Part shown: piece after piece, positions 10,997 to 20,715 of the stretch
Position numbering within the stretch: position 1 is the first letter of the stretch
Layout: the number at the start of each line of letters is the position of its first letter
Assembly: GCA_037833965.1 (NCBI GenBank)
Contig: AP031352.1
Location: 25,648,501 to 25,712,500 of the forward strand
Direction of reading: 5' to 3'
Length of the DNA: 64,000 nucleotides
Origin: Marchantia polymorpha subsp. ruderalis
Taxonomy: Eukaryota > Streptophyta > Marchantiopsida > Marchantiales > Marchantiaceae
The notes under the pieces: generated by a model
The model's input: the letters and a program-made list of their open reading frames with translations, nothing else
Told to the model about the DNA's origin: nothing
The model's database searches: none
Position numbers and translations under genes: made by a program

Positions 10997-13900
10997 ATGA
11001 CCTTCGACCGGGCGGCGGAGAACGTCCCATTCTTGAATTCGCGATTCCAATCTCTTGTGCGTGCTGCGCGCATCCATCTGCTGGCTGCGGACCATTCTCG
11101 ACGTCGTCACACAGGAGATTTCTTGTTGATTGAGGGAGAAGTGAGTGCGCGTGATTTGGAATTGAGAGCGATTAGAGTTTGCCGAGAGGAAAAGAAGCGC
11201 GGGCAGTGCGGAAGTAGAATGAGCGGGCGAGCGAACCCCAGGAACGCGATGACGCGACCGAGCAGATTGCGGATGGTGCCACTTCGCCTGCCGCAGAACG
11301 GGCTGCGCGCTTTCGAGGAGCGCTTAATAGCAAGAAAGCTCGATTTCTTGCTATGGGGATGGAATTACATCTGTGCGAATATGGTGCGCGAGTGGCTAGA
11401 GCCACAGGGACCACCCTCGCGCGGATTGCGTCCGCATGTTGATCGGTGGACAGTCCAAGATTGGGCGCAGGCGTTGGGAAGATGTGCTGGCATGCCAGGG
11501 CATCTCCTTTTCGACAGTGAGAGCATCAAGGTGACCAAGCAAGAAGAGGCGCAATTTGTGGAGCTGTTCAAGACCGGGAGGTCTACCAAGAATGGGTACA
11601 GGACCCGTGATTACAAGGATCGATTTCGCCGGACTTTGTCCGCGGCGCTGATGCAATTACTGCAGCCGCACCGCGCCTGCTACATCACATTGTGGCAGGT
11701 CTCTTTTGTGGAGTGCGTCATCGAGGGAACTCCAATTCACTGGGCGAGCATCTTGCACAGGGTGATGCGACAGCACGCGTTTGAGGAGAAGGGGGGAACT
11801 CTAAACCATCTTTCTCCTTTCCTCATCAATTTTTATCGACAGCGGAATTGTTTGACAGCGGCGGAGCTTGAACATTTTCCGCCATTGTCCATCGACCATC
11901 CCGGGAAGTATGTGCGGGAGAACGAGGTCGATACTGATGCAGAGGAGTCACCGACTTCTACCCCGACAAGACGGAGGGACGAAGGGAGACACACCCCTGC
12001 AGCGCGAGTGCCGCGGAAGCGGCGATGGAGGGAAGAGTCTGAAGAGGAGCAGCATCAAGAACCCTCTGCTCCCATTCGACCGCGGCCGCTGTGCGAGCCA
12101 TACAGCCGGCCGAAGCAGAAGGCACGCAGACTGGTGTTGCCAGCTGACAGTGCAGACACGGCGACGATTGCGACGGAGATAGGAAGTGCGTCGCCAGAGA
12201 GGCGAGAAGAAGCGCGGACGACCGCAGGAGCAACGGGCCACGCTGCAACCTCGTCGGGAGAGAGGCCGCCTACGGGCCAGGGGCCTCCGGAGTTACCACG
12301 TGCGATGCGGACAGATGTTCCGTTTGCGCACAGGCGAACCTCCGCGGACGGACGAGCCTCCGCGGACCGGCGAACACAAGTGGACGTGGATCTACGCTTA
12401 CGCGTGGGAAGGAGCAGTCCGCCTGTGCACAGGCGCTCACCTGTGCACAGGTCGCCTGTGCACAGGACACCTCCGCACGTGCCGCCTGTGCACAGGCAAG
12501 AATCACCCCCGTTCCAACGCAGGAAGGGGAAGGAACCAGCGGAAGAACCGCCTACGAGACACCGGCCCTCGGGGCCAGACCCTCCGGCGCACCACGCGCC
12601 GCAATTTGCGCCTTCGGCGCCAGGGCCTTCGAGCCGAGGGAATACGAGCAGGGAGCGTGCGGAGGCCGCACCATCGGCGGGAAGCCCGCCGATAGATGCG
12701 CCTTCGGCGGTAGGGCCTATAGGCCAAGGAACATCGGGCGTGCGGCCCCCGGCCATGTCGCCTTCGGCGATAGATGTCCGCGGCGCTACGCCTGCGGCGG
12801 ACAAGGCGCCGGCAAATGCGCCTGCGCACGGGCCGGGCACAGCTCCCACGGACCGATCAAGGGAACAGCAGACGATGGAGCGGAGCGACTGTCCGCGGGA
12901 TGAAATCTCGATGCGCGATGCGCAATCCAACCCCGCGCAGCCACCCTCCGCTCAATCGCCTTCGGCGGCGGACGACGGCGACAGAGAGAACGCGGTAGGC
13001 AATCAACAAGCGAGCGACGGGGATGCCGCTCGGGTACATTCGCCTTCCGCCTTAGACATTTTGGCGACGAGCAGCGAGGCTGCAGCCGTGCCTTCGCAGG
13101 CAGCACACGTCGAGGACGTGCAGCCCCACTCGGGGCAGTCGCCGACGCAATCAATGGCGACTGAAATTCTCCACTCGGATGATGACGACGGAGGCTCCAC
13201 GAAAGAAATGTCAGGAGCAGAAGACACCGAGGAAGAGGAGGAGGAAATTGTTGGAGCGCCGGCGGCGGCGCTCTCTGAGCAGGTGATTCCGTTGCTGCGG
13301 TACTTGGATCGCAAGGTCGATAAATACGCCGACCCACTCCAGCCGGGATCTTACATCGAATTAGTGCGCAGGCGGACTCGCACTAAAGTCCATACCAGCA
13401 AGCTATTAGCTAGAGTGGACCAGGAGTTGAGGGACTTGAAGGAGAAGCATGAGTGCTTGTGGGGTCAGTACAAGCTTAATCAGAAGTTCTACAAGCACTC
13501 CGAGAAGATGAAGGATGAGAAACTGGGCGAGCTCACCAAGGAGCAGGTGAAGGTCAAGGAAGCACTCAACTCTGAGCAGGCCCAGAATCGGATTTTGTCA
13601 GAGGAGCTCGTGCGACAAACGCGGTTGTTGGAACAATGTCAGCTCGCACGGCAGGCGGATGAAGAATTAATCCGCAGGTTACAGTCAGAGTGTGGCGAAT
13701 TGAGAGCGCAACGTGCTGAAGCCGAAGCGCAATTAGTGATAATTGAAGAGGATCGGAGGAAGGAGGCGGATCGCACGAAGGTGGAGACGGCGAGGCGAGT
13801 CGCCCACTGTCTCAAGGGCTACGCCCACTGGGAAGTGAAGGCGCAGGAGAAACTCACACTGCGTGAGTTTGAATTGCGCGCAGCCGGGTTGTTGTCAGGC

Positions 13901-14134
13901 GACAGTAGGAGTCGGCGGAAGGTAGCGAAGAAGCTCGAGGCCTTTCTGTCGAAGGCACAGGACACCATGTCCGCCCTCGAGGGGGAGGTGTCTGCGGCGT
14001 TGCAGAGGTTGGGACTGCGCAGTCGAGCGGAAGAGTGGCAGGGTAGGGAGTTAGTGCGCAGCAGTCGGCCGCGCAGGAGACGTAGTACAGGTTCCGCGGA
14101 GTGTAGTGTAGCGTGGTTCCGTGCAGGCGTGTAG
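10997..14134 (+). CDS. Unit-encoded protein of unknown function, 1045 residues
   Basis: I do not recognise a named domain. Residues about 115-290 look globular and are the most conserved part in the decayed copies: FLLWGWNYIC (about 115), FVELFKTGRS (about 187), WQVSFVECV (about 233), LSPFLINFYR (about 272). Residues about 430-690 are low complexity: repeated VHR/SPVHR units encoded by GTGCAC palindromes, then many PSA triplets encoded by CCTTCGGCG. An acidic run (DTEEEEEEI) is near 745, then LLRYLDRKVDKYAD (about 765), then a long coiled coil to about 960 with HCLKGYAHWE near 937. The ATG at 10997 gives the longest frame; the ATG at 11219 is a possible start. It could be a gag-like or ORF1-like structural protein, but I see no zinc knuckle, DDE triad or polymerase motif. 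A conserved TATA box lies downstream of it, not upstream. Confidence 0.75.
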   Translation: MTFDRAAENVPFLNSRFQSLVRAARIHLLAADHSRRRHTGDFLLIEGEVSARDLELRAIRVCREEKKRGQCGSRMSGRANPRNAMTRPSRLRMVPLRLPQNGLRAFEERLIARKLDFLLWGWNYICANMVREWLEPQGPPSRGLRPHVDRWTVQDWAQALGRCAGMPGHLLFDSESIKVTKQEEAQFVELFKTGRSTKNGYRTRDYKDRFRRTLSAALMQLLQPHRACYITLWQVSFVECVIEGTPIHWASILHRVMRQHAFEEKGGTLNHLSPFLINFYRQRNCLTAAELEHFPPLSIDHPGKYVRENEVDTDAEESPTSTPTRRRDEGRHTPAARVPRKRRWREESEEEQHQEPSAPIRPRPLCEPYSRPKQKARRLVLPADSADTATIATEIGSASPERREEARTTAGATGHAATSSGERPPTGQGPPELPRAMRTDVPFAHRRTSADGRASADRRTQVDVDLRLRVGRSSPPVHRRSPVHRSPVHRTPPHVPPVHRQESPPFQRRKGKEPAEEPPTRHRPSGPDPPAHHAPQFAPSAPGPSSRGNTSRERAEAAPSAGSPPIDAPSAVGPIGQGTSGVRPPAMSPSAIDVRGATPAADKAPANAPAHGPGTAPTDRSREQQTMERSDCPRDEISMRDAQSNPAQPPSAQSPSAADDGDRENAVGNQQASDGDAARVHSPSALDILATSSEAAAVPSQAAHVEDVQPHSGQSPTQSMATEILHSDDDDGGSTKEMSGAEDTEEEEEEIVGAPAAALSEQVIPLLRYLDRKVDKYADPLQPGSYIELVRRRTRTKVHTSKLLARVDQELRDLKEKHECLWGQYKLNQKFYKHSEKMKDEKLGELTKEQVKVKEALNSEQAQNRILSEELVRQTRLLEQCQLARQADEELIRRLQSECGELRAQRAEAEAQLVIIEEDRRKEADRTKVETARRVAHCLKGYAHWEVKAQEKLTLREFELRAAGLLSGDSRSRRKVAKKLEAFLSKAQDTMSALEGEVSAALQRLGLRSRAEEWQGRELVRSSRPRRRRSTGSAECSVAWFRAGV

Positions 14135-14170
14135 CGTAGTGCAGTGTAGTGCTAGGTAGGACTTAGAAGG

Positions 14171-14199
14171 TATAAAATAGTTCCAGGCGTTTTGCCTGG
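14171..14199 (+). promoter_or_regulatory. Conserved TATA box and adjoining short palindrome
   Basis: TATAAAAT at 14171 is followed at 14183-14199 by CCAGGC-GTTTT-GCCTGG. Every other unit has TATAAAG and CAAGGC-GTCTT-GCCTTG at the same place. Transcription would start just after the palindrome, at or near 14200, and run through the approximately 950-bp leader to the right end. Confidence 0.6.
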
Positions 14200-15144
14200 G
14201 GTTCTTTCCCAAACTCAGAAGTATAGATCAGGAACCCATTTCCTTTGCGTGTTTGTGTCCTTGAGTTCTGTCACCACGCAGGATGAGTTACAACTTAGCG
14301 TTCCGCATTTTGTAGCTGAAGGCCTTCGGCCGAATGTTCAGAGCTAGTCCATTGGTTAGAGACTTGAGTAGTTCGGATCTGCACCTGCGGGTGACTGCCG
14401 ATGCTCAGAGCCAGTGACTAGTTAGATACTTGAACAGTTTCGCCCCTACACCTTCGAGTGTTCCTTTCTGATTGTACTCCCTTGGGATTTTTCCCCTGAA
14501 TGCCAAAGTGAAGTTTTGCTACTTCGTGTAAGCCTTGGTTGTAAATTCAGGCCACGCTGCAGCAGGTGCCTTGAGGGTAACCCCTGTAGTAGTTCTGGGA
14601 ATGACAAGTGCCTGAGAATTCAAACTCTTCAATAGACTGTTGTTGTGTTACTGGAATGTTTCTCAGTGAGTCCTTCAGTGCGGACCTGTGTTCTCTGCGC
14701 GTTTTGTGAGTTGAGAATGTTGTTCACCGCGTAGGAGTGACTTCGATCCGAAGTAGGCAGTCCAAACCGGGTTTCCTACACTAGCAGCAAGCTGGTGGAA
14801 GTGTTGTAAAAGCCGGAGTTGGAAGTCACTGCCCGCAGCTTTGCCGAGTGTGCTCGCGAGAGACTTTCCCCCTGAAATCTTGAAGTAGAGGTCCTAACAG
14901 ATCTCTGGGTTGTATTTCTGTAGTTTCAGGTGTGTGGGTGTGTGTGTTACGCTGCACTGTGCGACCTCCGAGTGCGCTCCGAGTGGACACTTGCAGTATT
15001 TCTGGGAGTGACAGTCGCCTGAGAATTCAAACTCCTCAATAGTCTGTTAAATGTGACACTTTGTACCCTGTGTGTTCCTCTGTCCCTGTGGGTTAGACCT
15101 TTCTACCACTATATTGCAGTTTTAGCCTTTAGTGGGTTATTACA

Positions 15145-15840
15145 CACTCGTTCCTTCACCGAAGGCTAAAGACATTGACTCGAAGTCGCCGCCCTCTCCT
15201 CCGAAGATCCCTCAACCTGCGCCCTTGAAAGACCACTCTCAAGAGTCCAAAGATTTGCATTGCTTCCTCATGTGTCGAAGATGCAGTTCTCTCAGACATA
15301 GCTACACTACTCTCCGGGCTCTCTGGCATTAACATCCAACGTCGTGCCTTCTTCCTCGATCTAGCACGCGTCTGCGGCATCCTCAAACGCATTGCAGCCG
15401 ACTTCACCATCCGTGCTTCCAGACCTCGTGCATCAACACTAGAACCTGTCACCTTCTGTCTCTTTGCCGGTTGTTTTTTCAAGCACATCCTTCGCCATCA
15501 CCACCTCCACGCAAACCAGACCTTGTGCTGATTCTTTGGTAGTCTCTTCAATTCGAGCTTCCTCCTCTTCTGGCTTCTCGTCTTCTTCTGATTCCAGGAT
15601 CTCCCTTTACTTAGGGAATTTCTGCTCCTCACTCTTGGTCAACAATCTGATCCTGCGGTAGAAGTTAACCAAGAACGGCATCATGCAATTTACCGTGGCT
15701 CCGTCCCACTTTTCTTACGCGTTGGTCCGAACCATGTTCCATAAAATCTTTGCCCAGTGAATCGCTTTACCTCGTACTGCGCGCTCTATAAACTCGACTT
15801 GCCACGCCGTCACATACGTCGTTCGTTGAGGCCGCAAGAT
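15145..15840 (-). mobile_element. Old minus-strand family unit, right part (continuation of 8164-9931)
   Basis: On the minus strand, about 15640-15840 encodes YVTAWQVEFIERAVRGKAI and then PFLVNFYRR, homologous to WQVSFVECVIEGTPIHW and SPFLINFYRQ of the intact ORF, with an internal stop. Positions 15156-15488 keep an open basic linker segment. The N-terminal part of the ORF and the unit's 5' end are missing: at about 15840 the sequence passes abruptly into the plus-strand palindromic modules of the next unit. Confidence 0.75.
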
Positions 15841-15845
15841 ATGGT

Positions 15846-17080
15846 TCATAACTCCTTGAATTAGTTAAGGTCTCATTGAAAAGAGCTCCACACGCTCGTT
15901 CTAACGAGCCTAACAACTTTTGGAACGGATAAGTGATCATTGAGTTATGAATGTCAAAAATGTCTTTGGCAGAAGAGTGCGTTCGGCGGAAGAGTGGATT
16001 CCTCATAACTTTCTCAATTTGTAACGCCTTGACTTAGTTAAGAACTCATTGGAAAGAGCTGGACACGCTCGTTCTAACGAGCCCAATAACTCTTGGGACT
16101 GATAAGGGATCACTGAGTAATGAGTGTCGAAAATGTTTTTGGCGGAAGAGTGACTTCGGCGAAAGAACGCCTTCGGCGGTAGAGTGCCCTCGGCGGAAGA
16201 TTGAATCCCTCATAACTTTTTCAATTCGTAACGCTTTGACCTAATTAGTATCTTGTTGGAAAGAACTAAACACGCTCATTCTAACGAGCCCAAGAACTTT
16301 TGGAATGTATAAAGCATCATTGAGTTATGAGTGTCAAAAATGTCCTCGGCGGAAGAGTGCCTTCGGCGGAGGAATGTTTTTGGCGGTAGAGTTCCTTTGG
16401 CGGAAGAGTGCCTTCGGCGGTAGAGTGACCTAGGCGGTATAGTGCCTTCGGCAGCAGAGTGACCTCAATGGAAGAGTGACTTCGGCGGTATAGTGCTTTC
16501 GGGGGAAGAGTGAATCCCTCATAACTTTCTCAATTCATAACGGTTTGATTTAGTTAGGATCTTGTTGGAAAGACCTTGACACGCTCGATCTAACAAGCGC
16601 AAGAACTCTTGAAACGGAAAGGGGATCACTGAGTTATGAGTGTTAGAAGTTACTGATATGGGGGCCTTCGGCAGTAGGACTTCAGCGGTAGACGCCTTCG
16701 GCAGAAGACTAACTTCGGCGGTAGAGTGACTTCTGTGGTACGCCTTCGGCGGAAGAGTGAGTCCCTCATAACTTTCTGAATTCGTAACATCTGGACTTAG
16801 TTAGGGTTTTGATGGAAAGAGCTGGACACGCTTGTTCTAACGAGACCAAGAACTCTTGGAACGGATAAGGAATCACTGAGTTATGAGTGTCGAAAGTTCC
16901 TTCGGCGGTAGAGTGCCTTTGGCGAAAGACTGCTTTTGGCGGAAGAGTGAATCCCTCATAACTTTCTCAAATCGTAATGCCTGGACTTGGTTAGGGTCTT
17001 GGTGGAAAAAACTTGACACGTTCGTTCTAACGAGCCCAAGAGTTTGTGGAACGGATAAGAGATCAATGAGTTATGAGTGT
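15846..17080 (+). repeat. Array of six palindromic modules separated by CTTCGGCGG clusters
   Basis: Units start near 15846, 16002, 16208, 16517, 16763 and 16953 and are about 110-130 bp. Each opens CTCATAAC and closes GTTATGAG, an inverted pair, and has a central CTCGTT-CT-AACGAG palindrome. Spacers consist of repeated GCCTTCGGCGGAAGAGTG-like 12-18-mers. The repeat is noncoding. Confidence 0.8.
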
Positions 17081-17791
17081 CAAAAGTGACTGATATGGAT
17101 AGGCGAAGACGCGGAAGGGTGCCTTCGGCGGTACGCAGAAGAAGATCCCGACGGCGGAAATTGGCGGAATTATGTCAAGTGTGGGAAGCAGAATGGCGGG
17201 GCGTGAAGTCGCACCTGAGAAGCAGGCCGTTACCCATAATCGCGGGAACGGCATTCAAGCGGCATGTGGGTCCCCCGAACCTCGGATTTTGGAGAAGGAA
17301 TTTTGGCCTCGGGTCAAGGATCTTGCGGGGCCCATATCTTTGGGATGAAGAGTTGGATGGACCTGAAATTTGATGGGGCCGTTAGTCTTATCCCGCCGCG
17401 CATGCTTGCAAATTTTCACCCTCAGATCTTGGATTTAAGCTGTTAAAGACGCTGGCGGCTCAGTGTAGTAGGTTTAGGGTTCAGAGATCTTGCCGGGCTC
17501 ATATCTTTGCAATGGATAGTCAGATGAACCTGAAATTTGGTGGGGCCCTTGGTCTTAGCCCGCCACGCATGCCAGCGAATTTTCAGCCTCGGATCTTGGA
17601 TCTAAAGCTGATAAAGACGCTGGCAGCTCTGTATAGTAGGTTTATGATTTAGATTAAGGGTTATGATTAGGTTTCGGATTAGGATTAGAGTTAGAGGGGC
17701 AAGCAGCCGCCGACTCTTCAGGTGTAGGATCTGTTTGCGGCTCGCACCATAGTCAATGAAGTAGAGTGTTAGTTAGTTAGGACTTAGATTG

Positions 17792-17797
17792 TATAAA
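17792..17797 (+). promoter_or_regulatory. TATA box of the truncated family unit
   Basis: TATAAA, aligned with the TATA boxes at 14171, 21744, 57671 and (minus) 60847-60852. It is followed by the CAAGGC/GCCTTG palindrome. Confidence 0.55.
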
Positions 17798-18480
17798 GTA
17801 GTTCAAGGCGTCTTGCCTTGGGGATTTTCCAGTTTTGGAAGTGCAGTTAAGGAACTCATTTTCTCCGCACGTTTGTGTCCTTAGTTCTGTCACCGCGCAA
17901 GGGGAGCTACAGCTTGACGAAGTTACTGCATTTTGTAGCTGAAGGCCTTCGATCAAATGTTCAGAGCTAGTGTAGTAGTTAGATACTTGAGCAGTTCGGA
18001 CATACACCTTTGAAGTGATTGTTGAATGTTCAGAGCTAGTGTACTGGTTAGATACTTTAGCAGTTCGGACTTACACCTTCGGGTGATTGTTCCTGTTTGT
18101 TCTCCTTCGGAATTTTTCCCACTGAATGCCAAAGTGAAGTTTTGTTACTTCGAGTAAACCTTGATTAACTAATTCAGGTTACACGCTGCTTGAGGCGCCT
18201 TCGGGGGTAGCCTCCGCAGTATTTTTGGGAATGACTAGTGCTTGAGAATTCAAACTCGTCAATAGACTATTATGGTGTGACACTGGATCTTTTCTCAGTT
18301 GAGTTTCTCAGTTCGGTTCCTGTATTCTCTGCGCGTTTTGTGAGTTGAGTGTGTTGTTCACCGCGTGTGAGTGACTTCGGTTTGACGAAGGTACCGCCTC
18401 CAAAGTAGGAAGTCCAACCCGGGTGCTCTAGCAGTCAAAGTTAACAATCCGGAGTTGGGGAACACTACTTGCAGATCCTC

Positions 18481-18999
18481 TGTGTAGGGATTTCAATCCC
18501 CATAACCTACAGAAAATCACAGTCCACACACCATAGATACACAAGCATTTGTTCACGAGGTTCAGCTTGAAAGCCTACTCCCCGCGAACTCCTCAATGAA
18601 GGTAGTTCGAGTATATATATCCAAGATCAGTTTCTTAAGACTTGAACTTCCTATCTGCCATTACAAGGTTTCAGTCTACTGAGAACTACACACGAGAAAT
18701 CACTACTCTCTCCCGAGCAAGACTAACACTTCCTCACAGTTGATTCCCTCCCGTAGGTGTCTCCCCGTTCTCACTCTCGACTTTCTTGAAAATCTTATCT
18801 CTGTAATGCTGCTCGCCCTAGTTCGCTGACTGGCCTTATATCATACCGACTTCTAACGGTACCTTAAACGGTAAAGATCAGAATGAATCAAAAACGTAAA
18901 CTCCTACACAGCCCATAGGATATAGACCCATCTGCGAGCTAATACTAAACGACAAATAATCTTAAAAAAAAAAGACAAACAACTCAAGCTGATATCTCA
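18481..18999 (-). mobile_element. Copia-like solo LTR, 519 bp
   Basis: On the minus strand it begins TGAGATATC and ends CCCTACACA, with a TATA box (rc of CTTATATC, about 18836-18843). TCCTC at 18476-18480 and TACTC at 19000-19004 are an imperfect 5-bp target duplication (4 of 5). Removing the insert and one duplicate restores a 20-bp stretch that aligns without gaps to the same leader position in the other units. It inserted after the host unit was in place. Copia-type assignment is a guess from length and ends. Confidence 0.8.
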
Positions 19000-19416
19000 T
19001 ACTCTAAATGTACTCTTGAGAAACTTTCCCCCTTAACCTTGAGTGGAGGTCCTAATCGACCTCTTAGTTGTGCTTTTCCAGTTTCAAGTGTGTGTTGGAG
19101 TAAACTACGCTGCACTGTGCATCCTCCGAGTGACCTCCGAGTTGAGCACTTGCAGTATTTCTTGCAGTGACAGTCGCCTGAGAATTCAAACTCTTCAATA
19201 GTTTGTTAAAACGTGACACTTTGTACTCTGTGTGTTGACTTTGTCCCTGTGGGTTCGACCTCTTTGCTGCTATACTAAAGTTTTAGCCTTTGGTGGGCTA
19301 TTACACTTAGACAGTATGGACCGGTCAATTGGGAACAACTGCTCTCTCTTTTTCTTGTTGCAAAAATGGCTCAACATAGTTTTATAATCTAACACATCAA
19401 ATTTTTCAAACTATAA

Positions 19417-20224
19417 CTACTTTAGGCTTCTATAAAATGCTCGATCAAAGATTTTGAAGGCACTAAGCACATTATTCTTGGGAAAGCGTTCCAAAAGGTT
19501 TGCCTCAATTTCCCCCACCAGCACCTTGATGAACACATGAAGGTGTTCCACATTGAAATCAAAGTGACCTATCAAAGGAATTCTACAGCTCTCATTAACC
19601 TGCCAAATTAGATCCTTTGTGGCCTCGTTCCCTTGAACAGATTTTAAAAATTGTTTCAATTTATCACCACTTACCCGATACTCAAGAGTCATAAATATCC
19701 TTGAGAGCAGACAAACTCACCTCAAGCCGGCCAGGAATTTTTGTGAGTCAGGTTGTTGTTCTTCTCAAAATACTTCCTAAATTCCTCTAAGGGCTTCAAT
19801 ACATCAACAATACTATGCAATAGGCAGATGAAAGTGAAATCAGGGAGTCACTTATGTAAGTCTGCAGCTTTCTCCCAACACTTCTTGTCTGACTTCCTCT
19901 TCAAGAACAAAATCAGCATTGCTTAATTCTCTTGTAATGCATCCATGCTCTGAGCTTTGAAAAACCACCGAGCGGCATTAAATTAAAAAATTGCAGTTTG
20001 ATCACACCCCACCTCCTGGCAAATCGTGTCCATTGCGTTTGACGAGATCTTGATTTGCTAAACAGATTATGCACCGCCTTCATGACAACGTTCAACTCTT
20101 GAAGAGCTTTCATTTCCTTGATGTGTCCCCAATGGCTAAGGCAGTCTTGTGCGTTGCGCAATGGACACTCAAAAGATACCCATAGTTCTTTGCAATTTTG
20201 CGCCAAATCCATAGTCCCTTCCAA
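19417..20224 (-). pseudogene. hAT-like (ZNF862/DUF4371-type) transposase remnant
   Basis: Two minus-strand frames (19913-20224 and 19417-19692) carry FSKSRSRQTQW and a Leu/Lys-rich helical segment typical of the C-terminal half of host-domesticated and transposon hAT proteins. The frames are offset and broken. Further minus-strand frames at 22746-23033 and 23049-23324 may be its upstream part, separated by unit 20716-22714. Family assignment is tentative. Confidence 0.4.
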
Positions 20225-20715
20225 TCAGTGTGGAGTCACCGTCATTGCAGATTGCTGCCATCTTTGATATTAGGATGTCAAGGGCATCTAACATTGCGAA
20301 TAGCATCTGGTACATGCCTTCCGCTCATTTGTCGTCCAAACTAACGGGGCACATGAACTCCGAACGTGGCACCCAGATGTCTCCATCCAAGTACCTACGT
20401 AATACGATTCACACCAAAACATGATCAAGGATTAATCAATACTACCAGGTGCATTCCAGCGGAGACTATTGTCTGCAAAATTTCTCTGAATGAGGAGAGG
20501 TCACCTAAGAAATATCAAGTAGTGGTTTTCGTTGCCGATGTCGTTGAAATTGTTCACTATGACAGAATAAAAAGTACTAGAAGCTACCTTGGCCAGCTCT
20601 ACTGCCAGAAGGTCTTCGCTAATCACCGAGAGGAACGATGAGAAGTAGCGATTCTGGTTGTACTTCCGATTAATGCATGGATGCCCCAACCAAGCAAGGT
20701 ATCCACGTTGGCACA

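Larger units (their letters stand above)
9932..15144 (+). mobile_element. Complete 5.2-kb TGT...ACA unit with intact ORF and 5-bp TSD
   Basis: The unit begins TGTGGTACCCCAC at 9932 and ends GTGGGTTATTACA at 15144. CACTC occurs directly outside both ends (9927-9931 and 15145-15149), which marks a 5-bp target duplication. Order inside: left end (TAAAACATTTTTGG, shared with all young units), one palindromic module (about 10226-10340), a GC-rich zone with GTGCAC palindromes, the 1045-codon ORF, a TATA box (14171-14178), a leader with two copies of the TGAGAATTCAAACTC block (14613 and 15020), then the right end. No gag, protease, reverse transcriptase or integrase is present, and no second terminal repeat. 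It could be a solo LTR with a U3 gene or a complete single-unit element. It landed in an older family member on the opposite strand. Confidence 0.85.
15841..19305 (+). mobile_element. 5'-truncated plus-strand family unit with a nested solo LTR
   Basis: It starts inside the palindromic module array (six modules, 15846-17080). It then carries a tandemly duplicated segment of about 155 bp (about 17320-17475 and 17485-17640), a TATA box at 17792-17797 with CAAGGC-GTCTT-GCCTTG, the leader, and the right end GTGGGCTATTACA at 19305. CTTAG follows, with no matching copy at the left junction, so the left end was lost by deletion or recombination. A 519-bp copia-like LTR is inserted at 18481-18999. Confidence 0.75.

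Noticed and set aside
12055-12930. 291-codon minus-strand frame
   Set aside because: It is a shadow of the low-complexity part of the plus-strand ORF (repeat-driven, no family motif).
15846-17080. Regular repeats with spacers resembling a CRISPR array
   Set aside because: Repeats of about 125 bp are far too long, spacers are themselves repetitive CTTCGGCGG motifs, and the setting is a plant genome inside a mobile unit.
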